From: Chloroflexota bacterium
GTDB lineage: Bacteria; Chloroflexota; Limnocylindria; Limnocylindrales; CSP1-4
Assembly: GCA_026004015.1 (NCBI GenBank)
Contig: BPIH01000004.1
Coordinates: 58,704 to 122,703 of the forward strand
Length of the DNA: 64,000 nucleotides
Reading direction: 5' to 3'
The notes below the pieces were generated by a model. It saw nothing but the letters and a program-made list of their open reading frames with translations, was not told where the DNA came from and searched no databases. Positions 40,416 to 48,508 of this stretch are shown here, in pieces. The first letter of the stretch is position 1, and each line of letters starts with the position of its first letter. Both the position numbers and the translations under genes were made by a program.

Positions 40416-41323
40416 TTGTCTCAGCGGAATGCCTCCGCAGGCCACCACGTCGCGTTCCTGGTAACACGCATTCAATCACCCACGTATCGGCGAGCCTTCC
40501 GCGACGGCCTGTCTAGCGTGGGGCTGGCAGTCCTCCTGCTCATCGCTGTCGCGGGCAGCGGCGATGACGCCCGGTCGTACTGGGGGTTCGCCCTGTCGGA
40601 TCTGTACAGCGCGGCCTCCCGTTCGCTGGCCGCGCCTCCGTAGCGTTTCGGTACTCGCCCCCGGTCGCGTTCGTGTTCCTCCCGTTCCAGTTGCTTCCGT
40701 GGGACGTGTTCCGGCTCCTTTGGCTCGGGCTCCAAGTGGGAGCGCTGTGGATCATGTTGCGTGGATGGACCCTGGCGGCTGTGGCGATGTACCCGGTAGC
40801 GCTGGAGCTCGCCTTCGGGAACACGAACCTTCTTCTCGCGCTGGCGATCTACGCGGGGCTTCGGTACGCGATGGCTTGGGCCTGGGTACTCCTCACAAAG
40901 CTGACTCCGGGCATCGGCCTATTGTGGTTCGCGGTCCGTGGGGAATGGCGAGCCTTAGCCTTGGCGCTGGGCTCGACCCTGTCGATCGCGTTCGTCAGCT
41001 GGTTGGTCCGCCCCGACTTGTGGGCGCAGTGGGTGGCGATGTTGTGGGCCAACGCCCAGTTGGGAGTGGAGCCAGGCGCCCTGTACGTGCCCATCCCTCT
41101 TGGGCTTCGACTGCCCGTCGCGGCGCTGCTCGTCCTCTGGGGGGGCCGAAGGGACGATCCTCGCTGGCTCGGACTGGCGTGCACGAAGGCGCTACCGACG
41201 CTGTGGCCCTCTGGCCTGTCGATGCTGGTCCTGCTTGCTGTGCCACCTCACCGCTGGCCGAGGAGCGGGACTCCTGCGCCGTCCGCCCTCCGGCCATCGT
41301 TACGACTGCGCCGGGACCCGTAG
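40416..41323 (+). CDS. GT87/DUF2029-like membrane glycosyltransferase (one frameshift)
   Basis: About 300 residues, starting at TTG 40416 behind a GAGGAG site. First helix GLAVLLLIAVAGSGDDARSY, then after a break near 40600-40640 the segments FLPFQLLPWDVFRLLWLGLQ, VALELAFGNTNLLLALAIYA and AWAWVLLTKLTPGIGLLWFA, the same order as at 31571-32419. It ends with the GLxxTKALPTLWPSGLSMLV helix. Codons use TTG, CTG and GTG far more than neighbouring genes, which favour CTC and GTC, so it may have been acquired from elsewhere. Confidence 0.7.
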
Positions 41324-41688
41324 ACCGAGTCCGGCGAGACGAGCGTGCCAGAAGGACGGACCCGCGTTCTTGTGCCGGTGAACGGATCACGAACAGCAGC
41401 GTCGCCAACACGCGCGGCTGAGCGTCATGGCCGGCGAGGCAGTGTCGCCGAGCGCGCCCAACCCGGCGCTCCAAACGGGACTGTCGTGAGCCACGGCATC
41501 GGGAGGAGCCAGGCGAACGCTGCAGCCGCGGTCACCGTGATGCGGAACGGAGCGGACATGATCGGATCCTGGATGCATGACGGACCGATCGAAGCGCTCC
41601 GCGGCAGATGTCGGGCCTCGGGTCGCCCGATCTCCGCTTCGACGTGGCGGTCGATCCGTGCACCAGACGCGCATCCCTCGCCGCTCGC
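41324..41688. other. Gap; weak minus-strand small ORF only
   Basis: 365 bp. On the minus strand 41425-41559 could encode 44 residues with a hydrophobic stretch (AAAAFAWLLPMPWLTTVPFG), and an adjacent frame has LATLLFVIRSP. These may be remains of a membrane protein. No clear plus-strand gene. Confidence 0.35.
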
Positions 41689-43254
41689 ATGACGGACCAC
41701 GTCGTCCGACGCCTCCCCTGGCCGACGCTGGCCACCGTCTGGCGGGCGATCGCCCTCCTCCTCCCCGTCGCCGTCGCCCTCGCCGTCCCGCTCTCGGCCG
41801 TCGACCTCGCCTACGCCGTCCGGGCCGGTCGGCTCATCCTCGAGCGCGGGGACGTCCTCCGAACCGACCCCTTCACCTTCACCGCCGGTGGTGAAGCCTG
41901 GATCGACCAGCAGTGGCTCGCCCAGGTCGCCTTCGCCCTCGTCCACGACGCGGCCGGTTGGGCGGGCCTCGCGCTCCTCCGAGGCGCCCTCGTCGGCCTG
42001 ATCGTCCTCCTCCTCGCGGACACCCTCCGCCGTTCGGGGCTCGACGCCCGGCGGACGGCGATCCTCACCCTCGCGGCCTTCGTCGTCGTCGCCCCCGCCC
42101 TCGCCCTCCGCGCCCAGCTCTTCGCCGTCGTCCTCTTCGCCCTCACCCTCCGGCTCCTCGCCGTGGCCGACATGAGACCGGCGCTCCGCTGGCTCCTCGT
42201 GCCGATCACCTCCCTCTGGGCGAACCTCCACGGCACCTTCGTCCTCCTGCCGGCGGTCGTCGGGGTGGCGTGGCTCAGCGGGCGTTCGGGCCGGGCAGCG
42301 AGCCGGCGCTCCGTCGCCCAGCGATCCCGGTTTGCCCCTCTTCATCGGGACCCTCCTTGCCACCCTCGTCAACCCCTTCGGCCCGGCGGTCTGGGGGTAC
42401 GCCCTCGGGCTGGCGACGAACCCCATCGTCGCCGGCCTGGCGACCGAATGGCAGCCGACGTCGGCAGCGACGGTCCCCGGCGCCCTCTTCCTCGCTGCCC
42501 TGGCCGTCGTGGCGGTCCTGCTCCTTCGCGGGCCTCGCCGTCCGGCCTGGCCGACCATCGTCTGGCTCGTCGCCCTCGCCGTCCTCGCCCTCCGCGCCGA
42601 GCGGGCGGCCGTCTGGTGGGCCCTCGCTGCGGCCGTCGCCGATCGGCCCGACCATCGCCTGCTCGACGGCACCAGCCGGGCTCGCTCGGCGCTCGCCCCT
42701 CAACGCTGCCATCGTCCTCGGCCTCGTTCTCGCCTGCCTCGCCGCCCTGCCATGGTGGCGAGCCGACCCGTCGGGTGGTCCGGGCCCGCTCCTCACCGAT
42801 GCGCCCGTCGGCCTCACGCGGCAGCTCGCCGGCCGCGTCGAGCCCGGTAGCCGGGCCTACGTGAGCCAGCCGTGGGCCTCGTGGGTCGAGTTCGCCCTCC
42901 CGGAGGTACGGACCTTCGTCGACAGCCGGTTCGAGGTCGCCCCGGAGGCCGCCTGGGAGGACTACGTCGCCATCGCCGCCGTGGTCCCCGGACTGGCAGG
43001 CACGCCTGGACCGCTGGGGGATCGAGCTCGTCATCGTCGACCGAACGCGAGAGCCGAACCTCGCCGCTGCCCTCGACGCCTCGCCCGATTGGCGGCGCCT
43101 CGCCGTCGATCCAGCCTCGAACGGCGCCGCCTACGGCCGGCTCAGCCGGTCGGAGTCGCCGACTCCACCCAGCGACAGCGGACTCGGTGGATCCCCTATC
43201 CTCGCAGCGTGGACACCCCGCAGCCCCTCGTCGCCGTCGTCATCCCTGCCCTGA
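41689..43254 (+). CDS. Polytopic membrane protein, glycosyltransferase-like (frameshifted)
   Basis: About 520 residues. N-terminal helix ALLLPVAVALAVPLSAVDLA is followed by DVLRTDPFTFTAGGEAWIDQ and QWLAQVAFALVHDAAGW, then LRAQLFAVVLFALTLRLLAV and PITSLWANLHGTFVLLPAVV. After breaks near 42320 and 42690 come further helices and a soluble end with LPEVRTFVDSRFEVAPEAAW; a third break near 43000 leads to LDRWGIELVIVDRTREPNLA. The architecture is GT-C-like but I do not recognise a specific family. The stop given (43254) overlaps the next gene by 46 bp and is uncertain. Confidence 0.65.
43197..43202 (+). promoter_or_regulatory. Candidate -10, leaderless start
   Basis: TATCCT six bases before GTG 43209. 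Confidence 0.4.
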
Positions 43255-43931
43255 ACGAGGCCGGCAAGATCGGCCGCGTCCTCGACAAGCTCCCCCGAGA
43301 CGGACGCTTCGAGGCCATCGTCGTCGACGACGGCTCGACCGACGGCACCGGCGACGAAGCCCGGGCCCACGGCGCCGCCCTCGTCATCCGCCACGACCGC
43401 CGGATGGGCGTCGGGGCGGCGATCCGCGACGGCTGGCGGGCAGGGATCGCCCGGGGGCGCCCCTACCTCGCCCTCGTCTCAGGCGACGACCAGCACGAAC
43501 CGGCCGAGCTCGCCCCGGCTCTGGACGCCCTTCTCGCCTCGGGAGCCGACTATGCCCAGGGCTCCCGCTGGATCGCCGGCGGCCGGGTCGAGGGGCCGAC
43601 GGGCGGCCGAGCCATCGGGACCCGCCTCTACTCGGTGGTCTTCAGCCTCCTCGTCTTCCGGCGCATCACCGACGCCACGAACGGGTTTCGCCTCTTTCGC
43701 TCGAGCCTCCTCGCCGACCCGGCGATCGACCTCGACCAGCCCTGGCTCGACTCGTACGACCTCGAGCCCTACGTCCTCTACAAGGCGATCGGGCGCGGCT
43801 ACCGCGTCATCGAGGTGCCGTGCACCGTTCGCTACCACCCGCGGGAGGGCTACACGAAGATGCGGGGCCTTCGGGACTGGTGGCGCCTCTTTCGTCCGGC
43901 GCTCCTTCTCCGGACGGGCCTCAAGCGCTGA
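43209..43931 (+). CDS. GT2 polyprenyl-phosphate glycosyltransferase
   Basis: 240 residues, intact. Nucleotide-sugar site VVIPALNEAGKIGRVLDKLP, VVDDGSTDGTGDEA, donor loop RHDRRMGVGAAIRDGW, DXD-like SGDDQHEP and a QGSRW segment, then NGFRLFRSSL and the C-terminal VIEVPCTVRYHPREGYTKMR. Lacks C-terminal membrane helices, like DPM1-type enzymes that make polyprenyl-phosphate mannose or glucose. It may supply the GT-C/GT87 enzymes around it. Confidence 0.93.
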   Translation: MDTPQPLVAVVIPALNEAGKIGRVLDKLPRDGRFEAIVVDDGSTDGTGDEARAHGAALVIRHDRRMGVGAAIRDGWRAGIARGRPYLALVSGDDQHEPAELAPALDALLASGADYAQGSRWIAGGRVEGPTGGRAIGTRLYSVVFSLLVFRRITDATNGFRLFRSSLLADPAIDLDQPWLDSYDLEPYVLYKAIGRGYRVIEVPCTVRYHPREGYTKMRGLRDWWRLFRPALLLRTGLKR

Positions 43932-43956
43932 GGCTTTTCTGGCTGCTCAGTGGAGT

Positions 43957-43984
43957 CACATCGTAGCGCTTGTGCTACGATGTG
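43957..43984. promoter_or_regulatory. Operator palindrome of second toxin-antitoxin pair
   Basis: Perfect 11-base arms (CACATCGTAGC at 43957-43967, its complement at 43974-43984) around six bases, ending three bases before ATG 43988. A possible -10 (TACGAT, 43976-43981) lies inside the right arm. Placement and symmetry match the autoregulatory operators of Phd/YefM antitoxins. Confidence 0.75.
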
Positions 43985-43987
43985 AGC

Positions 43988-44230
43988 ATGCGAACCGTGA
44001 GCCAGCGCGAGCTTCGTAACCAATCGGCGACGGTCATCCGGTTGATTCAGGCGGGGGAGTCGGTCATCGTGACCCGAAGCGGACAGCCGGTCGCCGAGCT
44101 CCGCCCGATCGGCCCGGGCCGTCCGGTTCACCGGGACGTGGCGGTCGCTTCGGCTCGCCGGCTGCCGCCCGTCGATCCTCGCCGCTTCCGGGCTGATCTC
44201 GACGCCGTCGTCGACCCCTGGCTGTCGTAG
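43988..44230 (+). CDS. Phd/YefM-family antitoxin
   Basis: 80 residues. MRTVSQRELRNQSATVIRLI and ESVIVTRSGQPVAELRPI are the Phd/YefM N-terminal dimer fold that binds the operator; the C-terminal tail (DPRRFRADLDAVVDPWLS) would cap the toxin. ATG 43988 starts directly after the palindrome, so an upstream ATG-like start at 43970 would lie inside the operator. Paired with the PIN toxin 4 bp downstream. Confidence 0.85.
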   Translation: MRTVSQRELRNQSATVIRLIQAGESVIVTRSGQPVAELRPIGPGRPVHRDVAVASARRLPPVDPRRFRADLDAVVDPWLS

Positions 44231-44234
44231 CAGG

Positions 44235-44714
44235 GTGGGCGTGGCGACCGAGGGAGAGCTCGGCGGGACGGGTGGTCGCCAGGGTTCCTGGCCCGCCGAG
44301 CCCGGCGCCTTGGGGGTCGGCGGCGAGCGTGGCATCCTCGATACCTCGGTCCTCATCGACATCGAGCACCTCGATCCTGAGCGTCTCCCGACCGAGACGT
44401 TCATCACCGCGATCTCGCTGGCTGAGCTGGCAGCCGGCCCTCAGGCGACCGAGGACGAGGCGGAGCGAGCACGGCGCCAGGAGCGCTTGCTCTGGGCGGC
44501 GACGACCTGGGAGCCGCTGCCGTTCGATGGCCAGGCCGCGCGATCCTACGGAACGGTCTTCGCGGCCGTCCGTGCCGCCGGGCGGCGAGCGCGTCCACGG
44601 CTCGCCGATCTCTTCATCGCCGCCATCGCCTTGTCTCGAGGTCTGCCGCTCTACACCCGGAACCCGGACGACTTCCGAGGTCTCGAGGCGCTGGTTCCAA
44701 TCGTCGTCGTCTAG
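44235..44714 (+). CDS. PIN-domain toxin (VapC family)
   Basis: Up to 159 residues. PIN motifs: GILDTSVLIDIEHL with the first Asp, AISLAELAAGP with the Glu, and RLADLFIAAIALSRGLPLYT followed by NPDDFRGLE. About 33 residues precede the fold if GTG 44235 is used; TTG 44310 would give a more usual N-terminus. Predicted RNase neutralised by the upstream Phd-type antitoxin. Confidence 0.82.
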   Translation: MGVATEGELGGTGGRQGSWPAEPGALGVGGERGILDTSVLIDIEHLDPERLPTETFITAISLAELAAGPQATEDEAERARRQERLLWAATTWEPLPFDGQAARSYGTVFAAVRAAGRRARPRLADLFIAAIALSRGLPLYTRNPDDFRGLEALVPIVVV

Positions 44715-44944
44715 CTGGTACCCGTGAGGGTCCGGCGATTCGGCCGGTCGCCTCGTGAAGCCTCGCTCTCCCACCGGCCCCGAAAGCCTCGCCTGGCCAT
44801 CGCCGGCTTGCCCTCGCCGTCGCCGACTCCGCTCCCCCTGCCGTCGCCCCGAGTTCAGTACGATGGCGCCGTTCTGGCTAACCGAGCCGGCCGGCGGTGA
44901 ACCGTTCGCTCGCCGCCCGACACACAACCCCACCAGGGGAGCGC

Positions 44945-45968
44945 ATGACCGAACCGCAGCCGTCCCTCACCGAACCCTTCGCCGGGCGCCGGGTCCTCGT
45001 CACCGGGGGCGCCGGCTTCGTCGGCGGCGCCGTCGTTCGCCGCCTCGTCGAGGCCGACGCCCAGGTCACCGTCCTCGACGACCTCTTCACCGGCCGCGCC
45101 GAGACCCTCCCGCCCGACATCCGCTTTGTCGAAGGCTCGGTCGTGGACGAGGTCCTCGTCGGCCGCCTCGTCGCCGAGGCCGACTACGTCTTCCACCTCG
45201 CCGCCCGAAACATCATCGCCAGCACGAAGAACCCCCGCGACGACTTCGCGACGAACATCGGCGGCACCCTGAACGTCCTCCTCGCCGCCCGATCGGCCGG
45301 CGTCCGCCGGGTCGTCTACACGGGTTCCACCTCCGTCTACGGCAACCCGCGCTCGATCCCGATCAACGAGGACGACGCCATCGTCCCCTTGAGCCCGTAC
45401 GCCGTCAGCAAGCTCGCCGGCGAGCACTACTGCATCGCCTTCTACGAGAGCTACGGCCTGCCGGTCTGCCGTCGTCCGCTACTCGAACGTCTACGGGATC
45501 GGCCAGCGCCCCGACAACCCGTACTGCGGCGTGGTCGCCAAGTTCTTCGATGCCGCTCTCGCCGGCCGGCCGCTCCAGATCCACGGCGACGGCCAGCAGA
45601 CCCGCGACTTCACGTACATCGACGACGCCGTCGAGGCGACGCTCCGGGCGGCCATCGCACCCGCGGGCCGAAGGGCGAGGTCTTCAACGTCGGGACCGGG
45701 ATCGAGACGACCATCAACGACCTCGCCCGCATGGTCGGCGAGGCCGTCGAGCGGCCGCGTCGAGGTCGTCCACGTCGACCGCCGGGACATCGACAACATC
45801 CGGCGCCGGGTCGTCTCCATCGAGAAGGCCCGCCGGATGCTGCGCTGGTCGCCTCAGGTCACCCTCGCCGAGGGGCTACGACGAACGGCGGCCTGGATGC
45901 GGGGACGAGCCGAGGAAAGGCCGCTCGCCCGGGTCCCGGCGCCGAGCGGTCCGGAGGGGATCCGCTAG
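44945..45968 (+). CDS. NAD-dependent sugar-nucleotide epimerase/dehydratase (frameshifted)
   Basis: Short-chain epimerase like GalE/WbpP, about 341 residues. NAD site VLVTGGAGFVGGAVVRRL at the N-terminus, catalytic Ser in YTGSTSVYGN and Tyr/Lys in SPYAVSKLAGEHY. Later pieces RYSNVYGIGQRPDNPYCGVV, DFTYIDDAVEATLRAA, GEVFNVGTGIETTINDLARM and DRRDIDNIRRRVVSIEKARR are in order but in two frames, with breaks near 45473, 45665 and 45755. Supplies an activated sugar for the surrounding transferases. A GGGGAG site precedes ATG 44945. Confidence 0.85.
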
Positions 45969-45980
45969 TGATATGAGCTG

Positions 45981-47063
45981 CTAGATCCGGGTCGTGCTCC
46001 AGTAGCGCTCCGCGAAGCCCGGCACCCCGCCGAGCTCGGCGACCTTCAGGCCGAAGGCTCGAACCGCCTCCGCCATCGGCCGGAGCCCGCCGAAGAGCCC
46101 CTCGAGCTGACTCTCGTAGAGGGCGATGCCCCGGATCTTCCGTTCCAGCTGATCGCCGATCTCGGCGAACTCGGGCGAGAGGGAGACGTCGGCCGGCAAC
46201 TCGCCAAAGAAGCCGTCGCCGAGGTCCTCGAGCTGGCCGAACCCCGACCACCACGCGTACGGGAAGTCCTCGTAGAAGGTGACGATGCCGGCCCAGTCGG
46301 GGCCCGGCATGATCCAGGCCCGCGGCTCGGCGAGGAGCGCCATCCCGACCGCCCGGACGAGGCGATGGTCGACGTGGCCGCCGACGCCGAGGGGGAAGTA
46401 GACCCGCTGCGGTTCGAGCCGCAGGATCTCGCGGCGGAGGAGCTCGATCGGCGGCGAGTCGCCGTCCCGCGGCAGCCCGAAGAGCTCGGCGTCCCCCTCG
46501 TAGCCGCGGAAGACGGCGTCGGGCAGGTCCAGGAAGACGACGGAGGCCTCGGCGAAGTAGGCGAATCGCTCGTCCTCGAGCCGCCGCCGAGCCATGATGT
46601 CGCCGGCGCTCGCCGCCTGGACGATCTCGGTGCCGAGGACGGCGCCCTGGGTCGGCAGCTCGTCGATGACGAGCTGGCCGGCGAGAGACTCGTTCCGGAT
46701 GCTCGCCCGGCGGTACCAGGACGCTCGCTGCCAGAAGCGCTTCGCGGCGGTATCGGCGTCGGCCTGGGTCGCCTCGAGCCGATCCGGGTCGGCCGCCCAG
46801 GGCGGTGGCGCCTCGGCCTCGCCGAGGAGCGGGACGTCGGCCGCCAGGTGGGCTCGATTGAACGCCTCCGTCGCCGGCCAGAGGGCCTTCGTCCCGAAGC
46901 CGAGCGCCTCGCGCTGGTACGGCGTCAGCCCGTTCGCCTCCCCGGAGCCGGAGTAGACGGTGAGGATCGTGACGTTCTGGCCGAGCTCGCGGAGGCTGGC
47001 GATGAGACCGCCGCAGGAGAGGGCCGCGTCGTCGGGATGGGGGGCGACGAAGACGTGGGTCAT
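45981..47063 (-). CDS. PIG-L/LmbE-family N-deacetylase
   Basis: 360 residues, longer than the common 230-270. N-terminal metal motif FVAPHPDDAALSCGG (His9, Asp12) and the second motif GGHVDHRLVRAVG supply the zinc ligands. PIG-L enzymes remove acetyl groups from N-acetylglucosamine-type substrates, such as glycolipid or thiol precursors. ATG 47063 is preferred over 47129; a TATACT lies eight bases upstream, so translation may be leaderless. Intact. Confidence 0.9.
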   Translation of the reverse strand: MTHVFVAPHPDDAALSCGGLIASLRELGQNVTILTVYSGSGEANGLTPYQREALGFGTKALWPATEAFNRAHLAADVPLLGEAEAPPPWAADPDRLEATQADADTAAKRFWQRASWYRRASIRNESLAGQLVIDELPTQGAVLGTEIVQAASAGDIMARRRLEDERFAYFAEASVVFLDLPDAVFRGYEGDAELFGLPRDGDSPPIELLRREILRLEPQRVYFPLGVGGHVDHRLVRAVGMALLAEPRAWIMPGPDWAGIVTFYEDFPYAWWSGFGQLEDLGDGFFGELPADVSLSPEFAEIGDQLERKIRGIALYESQLEGLFGGLRPMAEAVRAFGLKVAELGGVPGFAERYWSTTRI

Positions 47064-47071
47064 GGCGGCCG

Positions 47072-47077
47072 AGTATA
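47072..47077 (-). promoter_or_regulatory. Candidate -10, leaderless start of PIG-L gene
   Basis: TATACT on the minus strand, eight bases before ATG 47063; five of six consensus positions. Confidence 0.45.
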
Positions 47078-47175
47078 CCGGCGCCCCTGGCCGGTCCGTG
47101 GCGAGCCGCGGTCCGTCACCGGCCCGCATCGCCCCGCAGCGCGCCCTCCGCGAGGCACGACCGCCTCAGACGCCC

Positions 47176-47838
47176 TCAGCCCGGGAAGCCCCCCTCCCCG
47201 ATGAGCGGGACGAAGACGCAGGGGCCGTCGGACGTCTCCTGCCACTCGTCGCCCCGGCGCACGACGAGCATGAGCTCCTGGTGCGTTCGCGGACCGACCG
47301 GGATGACGAGCCGTCCGCCGTCCGGGTCGAGCTGCTCTCGCAGGGCTTCCGGAATCCGCGGCGCCGCGGCGGTGACGATGATCCGCGGCCAGGGCGCCCC
47401 CTCCGGGTCACCGAGGCTCCCGTCGCCGACCCGGATCTCGACGAAGCGACCATAGCCGAGCCGCTCGAGGCGCTCCCGGGCCTCGGCCGCGAGCTCGGCC
47501 TGGCGTTCGTAGGAGACGACCGAGCAGCCGAGGTGGGCGAGGATGGCCGCCTGGTAGCCCGAACCCGTCCCAATCTCGAGAACCCGGTCCCCCGGACGAA
47601 CGGCAAGGAGCTCGGTCATCCGAGCCACGATGTACGGCTGGCTGATGGTCTGGCCGTGGGCGATCGGGAGGGCCTCGTCGGCGTAGGCGTAGCGACGCGC
47701 CCAGTCGGGGACGAACTCCTCGCGCGGGACCTCGGCCATCGCCTGCAAGACCCGGGGATCGGCGATGCCCCGAAGGCGGAGCTGGTACTCGATCATGTCC
47801 GCCCGGGCCTGGTCGAGCGACGGTCGTGGGCCGTTCAC
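47176..47838 (-). CDS. pcm: Protein-L-isoaspartate O-methyltransferase
   Basis: Repairs isoaspartyl residues in aged proteins by S-adenosylmethionine-dependent methylation. 220 residues, normal. Substrate-side motifs EEFVPDWARRYAYADEALPI and HGQTISQPYIVARM, SAM motif I VLEIGTGSGYQAAIL, and the late VTAAAPRIPEALREQL. GTG 47838 sits six bases behind a TATCCT. Confidence 0.95.
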   Translation of the reverse strand: MNGPRPSLDQARADMIEYQLRLRGIADPRVLQAMAEVPREEFVPDWARRYAYADEALPIAHGQTISQPYIVARMTELLAVRPGDRVLEIGTGSGYQAAILAHLGCSVVSYERQAELAAEARERLERLGYGRFVEIRVGDGSLGDPEGAPWPRIIVTAAAPRIPEALREQLDPDGGRLVIPVGPRTHQELMLVVRRGDEWQETSDGPCVFVPLIGEGGFPG

Positions 47839-47844
47839 GCAACG

Positions 47845-47850
47845 AGGATA
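47845..47850 (-). promoter_or_regulatory. Candidate -10, leaderless start of pcm
   Basis: TATCCT on the minus strand, six bases before GTG 47838. Confidence 0.4.
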
Positions 47851-47896
47851 CGCCCCCAGGGGCGCCGCCCGGCGCGTGCTTTGGGCTCGACCCCCG

Positions 47897-48295
47897 TCAG
47901 GGCGACGGCGAGGGGCTCGGCTCGGCTGTGGGTGTCGCCGTCGGTGCCGCTGTCGGTGTCGCCGAGGGGGCGGCCGAAGGAGCGGCCGACGCGGTCGGGC
48001 TCGGGCTCGCCAGCGGCGTCGGGCTCGACGGCGGGCTGACCGTCGGCGAGGGCGAGCCGGCAGGCGAACTCGTCGGGGTCGCCGTGGCGTCCGTCGCCGT
48101 TGGCGTCGGGAGCGGCGTCGGGCTCGGCAGCGGCGTCACCAGGCCGCCCGTGCCGAAGACGATGGCGTAGACGAGAAGGCCGGCGAAGAAGACGATGGCG
48201 GCGACGACGAAGATCGCCGAGGGCCGATCGCCGGTGGGAACGGCAGGCCCGCTCGAACCACCGGTCGGCGCGATCACGGTCGGTCGGGCGATCAC
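47897..48295 (-). CDS. Single-pass membrane protein with Ser/Pro/Thr-rich tail
   Basis: 132 residues. One membrane helix ([20 protein letters not shown], about 27-46) followed by about 80 residues made almost only of Pro, Ser, Thr and Ala. Low-complexity tails like this extend from the membrane and may be O-glycosylated. No domain recognised. Same strand as pcm and PIG-L. The length could vary because several near starts exist. Confidence 0.5.
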   Translation of the reverse strand: MIARPTVIAPTGGSSGPAVPTGDRPSAIFVVAAIVFFAGLLVYAIVFGTGGLVTPLPSPTPLPTPTATDATATPTSSPAGSPSPTVSPPSSPTPLASPSPTASAAPSAAPSATPTAAPTATPTAEPSPSPSP

Positions 48296-48508
48296 GGTCG
48301 GACGCCGGACGCTGGACGCGGTCGGTCATCGACTCCCTTCTCCGTGGGAAGCTTCGATCGGGAAGGCGCGCGCCACCCGTCGGGGCGCCGGGCCAGTGTA
48401 TCGAACCCGGGATGCTGCGCGGAGGGGGTCGACCCGGGCGTCGCCAGCGCTGCCCCGTCCGCCGTGCCGCCTTCCCGGACCGGCCCGCTCTCCCCTCCTC
48501 CCTCGCTC

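Noticed and set aside
40048..40464. 138-codon plus-strand ORF after the GT4 gene
   Set aside because: No ribosome site, no hydrophobic segment or motif; overlaps the next gene's N-terminus.
41425..41559. 44-residue minus-strand ORF with a hydrophobic stretch
   Set aside because: No ribosome site and a neighbouring frame seems to continue it; kept only as a note in the gap entry.
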